From Liolophura sinensis (taxonomy: Eukaryota; Mollusca; Polyplacophora; Chitonida; Chitonidae), in assembly GCF_032854445.1 (NCBI RefSeq), contig NW_027018022.1, positions 50,731-114,730 on the forward strand: 64,000 nucleotides of DNA, read 5' to 3'. The notes beneath the pieces are model-generated. The model was not told the DNA's origin. It did not search any database and saw only the letters and a program-made list of their open reading frames with translations. Made by a program: the position numbers and the translations under genes. Of this stretch, positions 29,367-39,690 are shown piece by piece; position 1 is the stretch's first letter; each line of letters starts with the position of its first letter.

Positions 29367-29911
29367 TATATTTACATATATATATTGATTAATGTTAAAT
29401 TAACAATCGCGTTTGGCACGCCAGACCGATTACATGGGTTAAGATATATGTTTAAAATAATATATAATAAATTTCTCCATCTATCTGCTAATTTTTCCTG
29501 ATGATAATTAACATGCAGGCATGAAGAAAGTTTCGAATTATTACTTTTGGTGGTGAGTCGGTTAGCCTTAACAAAGGTTTCCATAAGGAGGGTCAAAGGT
29601 TTCACCAAAGCCCACATTGAGTCAGATATGAGACTGTTCACTGGACGAAGGGTCAAGTTAAAATAGTGGAAGAATAAAAGAATCTGGAAACCTTGAAAGC
29701 AACAACTGGTAATAGGACGATGTGAACTAGTTGAAAGCATAGTTCTCTATAGCTGCTTTTTGATACTATGCTGGAACATTTTTGTCGGTGCGGACGATAC
29801 CGTTTTATGACGATACAACTTTGCTGAATCTGGATAACTGTAACAGATTTGTGACAATCAAACCCTTTTCCCAGTTTTATGACAATACATGCTTGCCGAT
29901 TCCGGGGAATT

Positions 29912-30517
29912 TTGGTCTAGAATTGCATCCATGCACCATTCAGGCTGACTTTGAGAGACCGTTTCACGATGCCGTCCGCGCGGTTTTCCATTATTCCCAA
30001 GTCAAAGATTGTTTTTGTCCATTTTTCACAATCCATTTGGAGAGATTGCAGCAACCACACAGTGAAGACCTGGACATTCAAACCGTTGTTTGTCGAGCAG
30101 TCGCCTTACCTGTAGTACCATCTGAATACGTTGAGGACATTTGGGCTAACGCTGTGTCTGAAACAACACTGAAGTGACGGAATTCATGGACTACGTGACA
30201 TTAACCTGCAATGAAGGAGTGAAGTGTGTAACCACTACAACTCAACATGGCCGAAAACAGCAAATAATTTGGAGGGATGGCATCATGGAATGAAAAATGT
30301 AGCGGGTAAAGCATATCCGAACCTGTATGAATTCATCAGATTGTTACAAAGGGAACAGGCCGTAAGCGAAGTAAAGATGGCTCAGATATCAAATGGAGAA
30401 CGGCAGCAACCCAAGAGAAGAAAATACAGAAACTTGGGCGAGTTTTTAGGACAACTAAAGATGAGGTCTGACGGCGGGGAAGTTGATGCTGTGGAGCTTG
30501 CCGACCGTGCTTCCTAA
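29912..30517 (+). pseudogene. MULE-type transposase C-terminal fragment
   Basis: Two frames. The first (to 30178) has CTIQADFERPFHDAVRAVF, typical of the second catalytic Asp of Mutator-like transposases. The second (30224-30517) has NLEGWHHGMKNVAGKAYPNLYEFIRLLQREQA, the conserved C-terminal block. Frameshifts join them. The fragment begins abruptly at the satellite edge at about 29910. AATAAA at about 30583 could be its old polyadenylation signal. Confidence 0.7.
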
Positions 30518-31008
30518 ATCGTGCACCTTGGCTAGCATGTGTTTGATGTGTATGTGTATTGTACGTTAGTTAAAAATTGTAAATAAATAAAAACGGTTTA
30601 CCAGTGTACGTTATATTCTTGTGTTAATCTTACCACAACTTTAAATTTATCTTAACTTAACATGAAAACTCCCCATGTACTTTGGACATGTTCCCTGCTC
30701 GGTAATTAATAATCCCGTTATTGTTCACGGATTAAGAAATGCAGACCGAGTCTCCTTTCGCCCACCTACAGTTTTAAAATAAAATTCGAGAAGTAGGCGA
30801 AACGAGGCTAAACCCTGTAACAGCCAGCTTTATTCTATTGTACATTAATAAATTTTCTTTTATTATTTAGTCGTTTTACTGTTGATTGAAAACTTTTGAC
30901 CATTTAACGTTCTCACTGCATTTTGTAATGTTCATAATTATACTGTAAAGAGACAAATGTGTGATTTTCTTACTATAAAAAGATCAGAAATTGATTTATT
31001 TATATATA
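30518..31008. other. AT-rich non-coding stretch after the MULE fragment
   Basis: Contains AATAAATAAAA near 30583, and an imperfect inverted repeat at about 30750-30815 (CTTTCGCCCACCTAC against GTAGGCGAAACGAGG). No open frame or known repeat seen. Confidence 0.4.
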
Positions 31009-31222
31009 AGGGCCTCCGTGGCGGAAGAGGAAAGCACGCCAACATGGCGCAATGACTCAAAAACCACTCACCCATGTGGTCGCTGTAAGTTCACGTCCAG
31101 CTTATGCTGGTTTCGTGTCCGGCTGTGGGAAGATCTGTCAACAACTTGCGGATAGTCGTGGGTTTCCCCCGGACTTCCTCCCACCATAACGGTGGCCGCC
31201 ATCGTATAAGTGGTTATCACAA
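31009..31222 (+). mobile_element. tRNA-derived SINE, 3'-truncated
   Basis: The same family as the full copy at 49338: CCGTGGCGGAAG-like head, GTGGTCGCTGTAAG, GGATAGTCGTGGGTTTCCCC and CCATCGTATAAGTG. The copy stops after ATAAGTGG, without the AATAAATA tail. Confidence 0.65.
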
Positions 31223-31264
31223 CACCCAGGATGACAATTCCTTAACAGAAAATTTCAACAGTTT

Positions 31265-31477
31265 TTGAAATGTAACGAGATTTACTATTTTAATACACAC
31301 AATAAAACGCACGCCAGAGTTGTAGAGCGTTTCAATAGGACTTTTAAGTCTAAAATACATAAATACTTTACAGCTAAAAAAACCCAACGATATGTGGATG
31401 TCTTACCCGCCTTGATGTCTAGCTATAAAAAATCATTTTATAGAAGTATTAAAATGGCCCATAGGAAAAGAATGTGA
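31265..31477 (+). pseudogene. Integrase fragment of a second, different element
   Basis: HARVVERFNRTFKSKIHKYF followed by RYVDVLPALMSSYKKSFYRSI is the region around the catalytic Glu of a retrovirus-like integrase. It differs from the integrase of copies A-C (ERFNRTLAERLFGH), so it comes from another Polinton lineage or an LTR element. No flanking pol or capsid sequence was seen. Confidence 0.6.
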
Positions 31478-31479
31478 GA

Positions 31480-32290
31480 GTAACCGCATGCATATCGAAA
31501 TAGTCTACGTATTGACATCAGAAAATTTGTGAGCGACAAACCTACCAGGTTAAGTATAAGACTTATAATTAACCAATGGATAGCTCTGAAAGAACACGTG
31601 GGAAGTTATCGTAGTTTCATTTGACTGCTGGGCTCACGTGCGACATGCTAGTGACATCCCCTTTTTTCTGTTAGTTATTTGTGTGGAGGCCTAGAAAACT
31701 GGACCTACTGGGCATGGTGTCCCAAGTCACGTCGCTTCAGTCGTACAAGGCAGTACTGGATGAAATGTTTAGTAATAGTGTTGTCAACCACAGCAGATCA
31801 GTCTACTCGTGTATACGCTGGCTGTGTGCAGTAACTCGTCGGATGAGGTGTGCAAACAAATCTGGAGACATTACATAAACCTGCAGAACGGCATTAAACC
31901 TATCAGTTGGTAAGGATGGACGTTACGTTACAAACATCCCTTTACATCTATCATTTCTGGCAATGATGGACCGGGAAAATCTCCAGAGACTTCTCCGTGG
32001 CGCACCTGATTCAAGCAGCACCGGACAAGGTAATATGGTGCTATGGCAAATAGAGTATGCAGACTGCGAAAACGTGGACTTTAGGGAAGGGTTTTAATTG
32101 CCTACAGGACATCGAAGCACCAGACAACAAGGTATTGATTAGTGACGATCTGATGATGGAGACAATCAGTGTCACAGTTTTTCACAAAACAATCCCATCA
32201 CTGTTCGTGTAGTGCCATATACTTAACGCAAAACCTATTCCTGGAAACCTGGAAAAACTAGATACACGTTCCATATTTCACAATACAGAT
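31480..32290. other. Unassigned stretch with short open frames
   Basis: Frames such as 31681-31878, and a longer reading near 31930-32090 containing YVTNIPLHLSFLAMMDREN, look like decayed coding DNA, but I cannot place them in a family. No repeats from elsewhere in the window. Confidence 0.3.
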
Positions 32291-32299
32291 TCGTGTACT

Positions 32300-32495
32300 T
32301 ATTCCACTAAACCGGGGTAAAAATAAATCCAAAAATAATAATAATAAAACTAATCAATCTAGTGGGCCTACAGAGCGTCTCTCTAAGGCTACTACGGACC
32401 CTATCCAAACTTTTAATAAGTTTGGATCCTTGGAAGACATTGGTCCTTCAGCGGCAGATGCGGATGTAATGGATACATCACCAGCAACAGCTTAG
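32300..32495 (+). pseudogene. LINE ORF1 C-terminal fragment
   Basis: The translation reads NKSKN...NQSSGPTERLSKATTDP and FGSLEDIGPSAADADVMDTS, parallel to SGHSDRPSKATWDPSKT and FGSLGDVDPSQPEVYVVDTS of the LINE ORF1 at 39480-39600. A fragment of a related but diverged element. Confidence 0.55.
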
Positions 32496-33280
32496 AATGC
32501 AATTTAGGAATCAAAACATTAAAACAATGTTTTGATAATGCTGAAAGGTTTATGTGTGGATTGAGCCACAGTGGCACTTTATAAAAATAAGAATAATGAC
32601 GGATGTAAGCTTTGTGGTAATGCCAGTTTATGTGGTTGGTCACTGATGAAAAGACTGAGGATTCAGGGTAACATTTTCATTTTAACTTCACATACATTTT
32701 CCTTCACCCTGATTCCTCACATTGACCACTGTGTCAGTTTGAAGTATATAACCCTAAAAACCAGTATACTCACTCTGCTGCAAAGCAAAGCTGATCAAAA
32801 ACCGCAGAAACAAGCTTCCTCGCATCAACAGCAAATCAACGCCATAACAACTGGTAGAAACAACACCAGGCTTGTTGACATCTTTTTGGAAAAAATTTAA
32901 AATAAAAGGAATTTTAAAATGCTCGAAAACAATTCTCAACAAACATGAATACACCTTCAACCTCAATGGCAAATGAGTAAATGCATGAATATTCAAGATT
33001 TTCACTTAGCAGAGAATAAAACTAATTTATGAAATTTATAAGAAACTTTATTGTAAATTAAAGACCCTTTAAATTACTATTCTACTTAATGTGCCTTAAA
33101 TGTTCAACCTTTTCGTAACCTTGAAAATATTTAGGGAGTGCATGTACTTACAATGTCAAAACAAGGCACCGAAATTCCCTAACCTTTTTAGATTTAGAGC
33201 CTGGTGGAATTAGTATTATATGATACTTTGTGGAGTTCAAGTGTTAATGAATCCAGAAATTAATTTTATTGCCATCACAT
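32496..33280. other. AT-rich stretch with nothing recognised
   Basis: Scattered short frames only. No repeat, motif or RNA gene could be supported. Confidence 0.4.
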
Positions 33281-33289
33281 GATTTGGGT

Positions 33290-34040
33290 GTGTAAATATT
33301 TAGTTTTACTAAAGTTTCTCCAGCAGAACATAGTACGCTGTTCGTGCAACACCTCAAGCAGTTTTTGCTATAGTATCTGGGCCAGTGTGGCGTCCACCTT
33401 CCTGGGCAGCTGTAATTTTTTTTATGTTTCCAATGTGCTCACACACAAGTTGAAAAAATATACAGCTACACATGGCTTTCACATCCTAGTTCAACACCTT
33501 TTGAGCTATGGTCTTGGTTTCCCTCTTTCGACCTTGTCTCTCAAACATCGCTTCAGTAAACTTTATAAAGGCCCCTATAGCAGAGTTGAAAGAGCGTCCG
33601 CTTCGGGGGCGGTAGATTCAGGATCCATCCTGGTTCGAGTCACGCCTAAGACCTCAAAAGAGGAAGTTGTAAGTACGACGTTACACCCCAAGCACTCACT
33701 CACTCACTCACTCAATAAACTTTGCCTGGTTTATGGACATATTCAACTGAGATCTGCCTAGATGAGTGAGGTCTGCCAGCCGCTCAAATTCCTCAAAGAC
33801 TTCACCAATCGGATGCAGTCCTCCACTACCTTTGCCAACCTAGAATCCCCGTCAGTGGTCCGGTACTATTACGCCAAGACACTGACGCCTCCAAAACATT
33901 TGACCTGGTTGAGATATTTTGAACGGTGTGTGCGCTACAAAGCTTTGAAGTTCACACTTCAGGGTCACTTTCCCAAAAACTGGGGGAACATGGCGGGGGG
34001 CGGGGAATATTACCTTGTAGGCCTGGTCTATGCCCCTATG
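33290..34040. repeat. Dispersed repeat, copy 1 (uninterrupted by the LINE)
   Basis: Homologous in order to 37490-37802 (CACCTCAAGCAGTT, CCAATGTGCTCACACACAAGTTGA, CTACACATGGCTTTCA) and then to the sequence right of the LINE (CCAATCGGATGCAGTCC at 43567, and the AAAACATTTGACNTGGTTGAG block at 44107). It therefore shows the state before LINE insertion. It carries its own SINE. Confidence 0.65.
33565..33715 (+). mobile_element. tRNA-headed SINE with (ACTC)n tail
   Basis: Head GCAGAGTTGAAAGAGCGTCC (A-box-like) and CCTGGTTCGAGTCACG (B-box), a short body with GTAAGTACGACGTTACACCC, and an ACTC-repeat tail. TAAACTTT occurs on both sides (33557-33564, 33716-33723), a likely target duplication. The same family lies reversed at 50530-50945. 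Confidence 0.7.
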
Positions 34041-34567
34041 TAGGCATGAGGGCTTTCTGGTATTCAATACTATAAAGATTTTATACAAAACTGCTTCAGT
34101 GAAGTCTTTTACAAATACGTTTATATAATTTTAAATACCGTGCGGTCCCCGTGATCACTTAAGAAGCGTGCAGGTAAGCCACATGGGACTAATTTATTAG
34201 TCCCATATTTAAAGTGGACATATATGCTACGTCCTGTTAGCTTTTAGCAAGCACGCATACTTTTTTAGTACCTGTGCTTTTGAAGAATTAAGTACAGGAC
34301 ATTTAATTTTTGTGCTTCATCCACATGAAATCCCAAATTATGAAAGCTACATAAAGAAAATTCTATTTCTAAGTTTTTCATTATTCAGGTCCAGTATATG
34401 CCCACAGGAAGGCTTTACTGTTGTTCACAGGGATCCTAATTTTACGGACCCGCTGGCAACTCTACGTACATCCTCACAAACAAACATGATTCATCAAACA
34501 AAAACCTACATGGTGGAAATACTCTACATGAAAGGTATGTTAAGAAATAAAAATTCATTTCAGTACT
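34041..34567. other. Non-coding stretch
   Basis: An imperfect mirrored motif near 34180-34205 (CACATGGGACTAATTTATTAGTCCCATATTT) forms a short hairpin. Nothing else recognised. Confidence 0.35.
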
Positions 34568-34700
34568 ATTTGTTTATTCATTTGATTGGTGTTTTACGCC
34601 ATGCTCAAAAATATTTTACTGATACGACGGCGGCCAGCATTATGATGGGAGAAAACCAGGCAGAGCCTGGGGGAAACCCACAACCATCCGCAGGCTGCTA
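34568..34700 (-). mobile_element. SINE 3' half (same family as 49338), minus strand
   Basis: On the minus strand: GCAGCCTGCGGATGGTTGTG, GCCGCCGTCGTATCAG and GGCGTAAAACACCAATCAAA, followed by an AATAAACA-type tail. The tRNA head is missing, as expected for 5' truncation. Confidence 0.7.
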
Positions 34701-35050
34701 ATAAGAATTTCACTGAGCATGTGACTTATCAGTGACAAACCACAGAGAGCCGCGGAGATACTACTTACTAGAAATGTACCTCCTGCAGAGCATTTTGAAA
34801 CATTCACAAGCATGCATATTAGTTTCATCATTAATCAAGTGAAATGAAAAGAAAGTCGGAACCAAAAAGAAATGTGCGTTTGAATGGGTATTTTTTCCCT
34901 TGTTCTCTGTAGTTTTCTGTTATGCTAAATTGCGTGCGTTTTGTTTCTGGCCGTTAAATCAACCGGCTCTCAAGTTTTCCTCGACCTTCAAGAAATGTAC
35001 AAAAGAAATCAAGGTAATTTTTCTGTGTGGTTTTCAGTAATATGTTAATC
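34701..35050. other. Non-coding stretch
   Basis: No gene or repeat recognised. Confidence 0.4.
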
Positions 35051-35053
35051 ATT

Positions 35054-35711
35054 TTAGTTTGGTTTATCCATGTCACATTTAAAACTATCTATTTCAGCCC
35101 GCATGAAACCATGAATAATGAATAGACCTCCTAAGGCTGTGTTTTCTTGCGAATAGAACAGTCCAGGATCAATTTTTAACTGTAAACAGTTTTCATCACT
35201 GACACTGAATTGCCATGTTCTGCAGGCATCAAAAAGCCCACACACGCATTCCTTTAACTTACACAGAATGCCTTTGCTCTCAAATTCAGTGGGTAGTTTG
35301 AGAACAAATATCCTCAATCTCTTCAAAGCCCAGTGTTACTGGTCTGGCTTTTTACACTGGGTTTCCCTTCATTTGTTTTTGTCTTTTACTACCCATCGGG
35401 TTTTTATACATGGTTGGCGTAACTTCCTCAAACGCTTAAAGTTTGCCATTTTTCTATTTCTGTTTTCCCTGCTTCCTATACAGCATCTGAATCTGTACTA
35501 CTAGAATTGCAAGCTTCTCTGCATGGGGACTATGAAGCTTCTCATCACTTTGAATTACCTCCCACTTTTCAACTATATTCTTGAAGTTTACTCCCTTAGG
35601 GTTGCAACTTTCACTGTCCCGAACATTAAACCAGCATCTATACTTTCCTGTAGACTTCCCTCGCCAGCTCACTATCTTAGTAATAACCCGATCCTGGCTT
35701 CCTTTATGCAC
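35054..35711 (-). pseudogene. Copia-type retroelement pol fragment
   Basis: Two minus-strand frames. 35454-35711 reads DRVITKIVSWRGKSTGKYR and KWEVIQSDE, typical of the stretch before reverse transcriptase. 35054-35326 reads LPTEFESKGILCKLKECVCG, LFDACRTW and DPGLFYSQ, the Ty1/copia RT signature (KLKKxVYGLxDAxRxW). The catalytic VDD region is destroyed (HGFMRAEID). A deletion or frameshift separates the two. Confidence 0.6.
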
Positions 35712-35739
35712 ATATCTTACATGGTCGTTAACTTCAATG

Positions 35740-36330
35740 AGTTTATTCTCTTAATATTTATGTGTATCTTCAGTATCATTGTGGACACGATGCTCACAAA
35801 CGGGTGGCCGTTCATGATCTTCTGCGACTAAATGCTGAGTACCGTACTACCACACTCAAGCTGTGCATCCCCTGCAGATAGACTTGGATTATCTGTAGGC
35901 ACCCTGCAAGTGATGCACGGATCTCGTTGACATTCCGCGCAGATGGTCAGGGAACTGAGCACCAAACTCCGGCAGTTGCAATGGCAACAGTAAAGACAAC
36001 ATAAAGACGATGGAACAAGAAAGAGGTAATTTGCTATTATTACTCACATATTCTTTTCGTAAGTACATACTTGGCTCGGCTTTTGGCTTTATGTGGTTTA
36101 AAACAGACAACACTGACCTATAGGTTAAGGTCCATTTTTAAAGTACCCGTTAAACCACCAGTCGACCGCTCAGAGTGAGACGTTAACAGTGCTCATGGTA
36201 AGAGCCTACTATTTAGTATGGAGCCAGTTGTGCAAGTTAAAGTGTGATGGTTAAAGGGAAATATAGTACATAATTTTAAATATAAAATCTTTACTGGAGC
36301 TGGGCCAAAGTTCAACTGGAATCAGTACCC
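35740..36330. other. Mostly unassigned; start may extend the copia remnant
   Basis: The first 90 bp read on the minus strand as YVHKGSQDR-upstream sequence (LNDHVRYVHKGS), so the copia remnant probably extends to about 35830. Nothing recognisable from there to 36330. Confidence 0.3.
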
Positions 36331-36354
36331 TATTAGCACTTTCGTTTTTCGGAA

Positions 36355-36615
36355 TTCTGTGTGTTTTAGGGTGTAAAGTGTTTTTTCGCTGCCACACTGT
36401 CATTTTCGGTGTACAGATGCATGTTTCGTATCAAAATGACGGAAATTTTCTAATCTGTGGGCAGGTATGAATTTTAACGATGAGAGTTATGATAAGCGGA
36501 CAAACAGACACATTTCCAAGATAGAGGTATCCCAAGTTTAATTCCTCCTACTCAAAAGTTTTTGCATGTATCAAGCCCTTACTTTGTGCATGAGGTTCAC
36601 ATGTGTTAGGAATTA
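36355..36615. repeat. Dispersed repeat shared with 44155-44470
   Basis: TTTTTTCGCTGCCA, TCATTTTCGGTGTACAG, CAAACAGACACA, TCCTCCTACTCAAAAGTTTT and GTATCAAGCCCTTACTT occur in both places. The two halves are in opposite order, as if cut from a tandem array at different phases. Confidence 0.6.
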
Positions 36616-37489
36616 TGTGGTGCAACAACTGTTGATTTTGACAAAGGCTCGCTGGTGTGTACTGACACTTGGGCCAAAATACGTAATATGCCACTGTGTG
36701 CTCAGATTTCGTAGCAGCCTGATAAAATTTGGTGGGTACATCTGCGATGTGATTTTTATTGGCATTGAACTTGATTAAGCAGGTTTTAAGCTTTTTAGTG
36801 CTATATTTTCCCCACATCTCTCTTTTGCCTAAAATTCGGCTAAAACGATCTGTGGTTGAGGGTAGTACAGGTGTGTGAGCAAGCTGGAACAAGCACAGAC
36901 AACGTTTCATTATTCCTGGTTTTTAAAATGCCTCTTATGAGGTTGACATTGGATAAATAATGCAAAATTTTAGTGCTGTGAGTGAAATTGGAGTATGTGG
37001 CTGGTAGATAGGGCGTGTGATTAAGGATGGTCAGTGAGGCCTTGCATCACATATAAGGGCCCAGCCTCACACATCAAACAAAAAACAAAACACATCAGCA
37101 GATTAATTTACTTGAGAGCTACAGTAGTAGAGAGGACCAGCGTGTATTTAATTACAAACCATGTCAGGTTCCTCCCATGTGTGCCACCACACACTGAGTA
37201 AATGTGCATCAAATCACCCTGCAGTCACGAAACATCAAACAGGCACCTCTTCTGCAACACATGGTGCTGCCCTGGGCATAAGCTTGAAGGTTAATTTTCC
37301 TCTATAAACTTAAAAAAAATCCACTTTATTCATGTAATCATTTCTCTGATAAGCTACATGTGCACTGATACATTATTAACTGACAGCGATGAAACAAAAA
37401 GTATCCATTTCAAGAATCTAGCATAGATGTAAGTGTGATCTGTTGGAATATTGCCCTTGTGAAAATGAGACTCTCCCACACCAGCTGTC
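36616..37489. other. Non-coding stretch
   Basis: AT-rich; the short frame 36566-36778 and its antisense are not family-like. No supported feature. Confidence 0.4.
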
Positions 37490-37802
37490 TGTTTCTACGC
37501 TGTTCTTGAGACACCTCAAGCAGTTGTTGCTGTAGCATCCGGCCCAGTGTGGCATCCACCTCCCGGGCAACTGTGGTTCTTTTTTTATGTTTCCAATGTG
37601 CTCACACACAAGTTGAGAAAATAGACAGCTACACATGGCTTTCATATCCTAGTTTAACACCTTTTGAGCTTTCTTCTTGTTTTCCCTCTTTCGACCTTGT
37701 CTGTCAAACATGAATTCAATGGCTGGTTTATGCATATATTGAACTGGATCTACCCAGGTGATTGGGGTTTGCTAACCGTTGAACTTCGTCAAAGGCTTGA
37801 CC
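37490..37802. repeat. Dispersed repeat, copy 2 (left part, interrupted by LINE)
   Basis: Parallels 33340-33800 without the SINE. Ends in CAAAGGCTTGACC (37790-37802), the left target duplication of the LINE. Confidence 0.65.
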
Positions 37803-38489
37803 CCTCGTGGGGTCCACAGGGTGACAAGAATGGGACCTCAGTCCTCTAGACAAGCTTGTCGTAAAAGACGACTAACCTGGAGCTCTCCAGTGTACGCCCA
37901 GTGAATATAATAAGCTCCCATCTTATCGGTTGTGTGAGAGGCAACCGGAAGGGACCTGTTTGCCGTGGGTGGCGACCCGTAATCTCCGGGGACCGGATCC
38001 TGGCGGCTGAGAGCGTGTTGGTTTTGCGAGATCCTCACGTCCAACACGCCACTTTGGCCCTTACTTGGAGAGAGACGGGTGGCGGGATGGGCCCGGTCCG
38101 ATCAATAGTCTTGGTGACGTCTTGCCTCTGCGTTGTATTTCTCCAGGACACATTTCCTTAGAGAATAATGTTATTTCTGAAATCTCGCTTGCGTGACGAG
38201 GCTTGAGGCGGTGGCTCATAGGTCGAGTGGGGTGTATTTGGTGTGCCACTTTTTTCATTGGGTAGGAGAGAGAGGTGGTCGTGGTGGGAATTGGGGGTGC
38301 ATGGTAAGGCCATCTGTTCGAGTATACCTCATGTGGAGTCCTTGACATATTTTCCTGCTGGATATCCCCAGGTTAAGGCATCCCCCTTGTTGGCACTTTG
38401 TGGCGGGTGGGGACACGTTGGGTGAATTTTTATATATCTAGCATGTCTTCCTTGAAACTTTTTAAGTTAGAAAAACAAAAGTTTTGTTA

Positions 38490-39533
38490 GACACAAGCGG
38501 TGGGTGGAATGATTGGCCTGCCTTTATTGCCCTGTCTACAAAAACCAACACAAGACCAGCCTGTAAATTGAACCCTTTTTTATTTAAAAAAATGTATTGA
38601 AGGATCGGCAGGACAGGTTATACAAGTAAAAAAGCTTCGATCGGGCGATGTACTGATCGAAGTCTTTCTTAAACAACAGACAGTGAATTTAATGTCCATA
38701 AATAAAATAGCTGATTTATCTGTTGTTGTGCCTCCTCACACAACATTAAATTCTAGTCAGGGAGTGATCCAAGATAGAGATCAGGACCTCGCCGACTTCA
38801 CCAAGGAACGGATAGGTTCTGAATGGAAATCTCAAGTTGTTGTTAAAGTCAAGCGATCTACAACAAAAAAGGTGACAATATTATAAAACTTAATACTTAT
38901 TTGCCGTACAGTGTTCGAGTGGACCTTGTACATACCTAATCCAACGAGGTGCTTTACATGTCAAAAATTTGGGCATGGCAAGGGCCAATGTAGAAATCAG
39001 TGGGTGTGCTTCAGATGTGCAAGAGAAGGCCACGATGGCTTCGACTGCACTAAAACAATAAAATGTTCCAATTGCGGCGAAGCCCATATGACCTTCTCTA
39101 AGGACTGTTCTTTCTTTATTAAAGAGAAACAGATTATTACATTAAAGGTGCTAAATAATATTACCTATCTAGAAGCACGTCGCCTGATCTCTAACTCGAG
39201 CACTCCCCTGAAAACTTCATTTGCCAATGTAGTCAAGAGAGTGTCCACATCTATTGGCACTCAAACATCTTTGACTTGGCCCATTGGGGATGACAAACCT
39301 AAAACAATAACTGTGCCCGAACTAGTTAAACCTGTAAACAAAACTACGACTTCGTCGTGCTCTACGCAGACAATTCAACCCGATACTGGACGACAGAACC
39401 ATAATAGTACATCTGCTCCTGCTGATAAAAATAAATCTAAGTTAGCTCAAGAGGGGTCTAAGCAACAGAATCGTAAACCTAGTGGACATTCAGACCGCCC
39501 GTCTAAGGCCACCTGGGATCCCAGTAAAACCTA
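38490..39533 (+). pseudogene. LINE ORF1, gag-like with three CCHC knuckles
   Basis: N-terminal RRM-like portion (GDVLIEVFLKQQTVN, LNSSQGVIQDRDQDLADFT) interrupted by TAA near 38883, then CFTCQKFGHGKGQC, CFRCAREGHDGFDC and CSNCGEAHMTFSKDC, and a Ser/Thr/Lys-rich tail ending near 39533. ORF1 proteins of this type bind the element RNA. Confidence 0.75.
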
Positions 39534-39690
39534 AGTTTGGATCTTTAGGGGACGTTGATCCTTCACAGCCAGAAGTGTATGTGGTGGATACGTCACCCGC
39601 ATCAACACATCTCCCGACAAAGGTCGCCGTCAGTCCAAACACAAAGATAAATCTTCTTCATTTCCTTTCTTTCTTACGTCTCCCTTCATA

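Larger units (their letters stand above)
20660..29905. repeat. Higher-order satellite of about 72-bp units, four array blocks
   Basis: Degenerate units of about 70-75 bp, each with a (T/C)GTCACAGATTGGTGACAG-like core, AAACC(A/C)TTTTCCCCGTTTTA and a GACAAGTTGTCT- or AATACAAGTTTGC-like half. Array blocks (about 20690-20930, 21480-22170, 23210-25090, 26090-26900, 29800-29905) alternate with two longer spacer segments. One carries AGACTGTTCACTGGAC and AGGACGATGTGAACTAG (near 21300-21420, 23010-23130, 25930-26030, 29630-29740). The other carries CAATCAACAGATAACCACT (near 22630, 25620, 27500). Small open frames across it are fortuitous. Possibly an amplified mobile-element part. Confidence 0.75.

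Noticed and set aside
20660-29905. Regular repeats with a short palindrome, resembling a CRISPR array
   Set aside because: The units are head-to-tail and diverged along their whole length, the intervals between dyads are themselves homologous, and the surroundings are eukaryotic repeats with no cas genes.
33600-33660. tRNA-like sequence as a tRNA gene
   Set aside because: It is the head of a SINE with a body, ACTC tail and target duplication, and recurs reversed at 50.9 kb.
37418-37645. Minus-strand frame as a host exon
   Set aside because: The region is one copy of a dispersed repeat (also 33.3 kb), where the frame is not kept.
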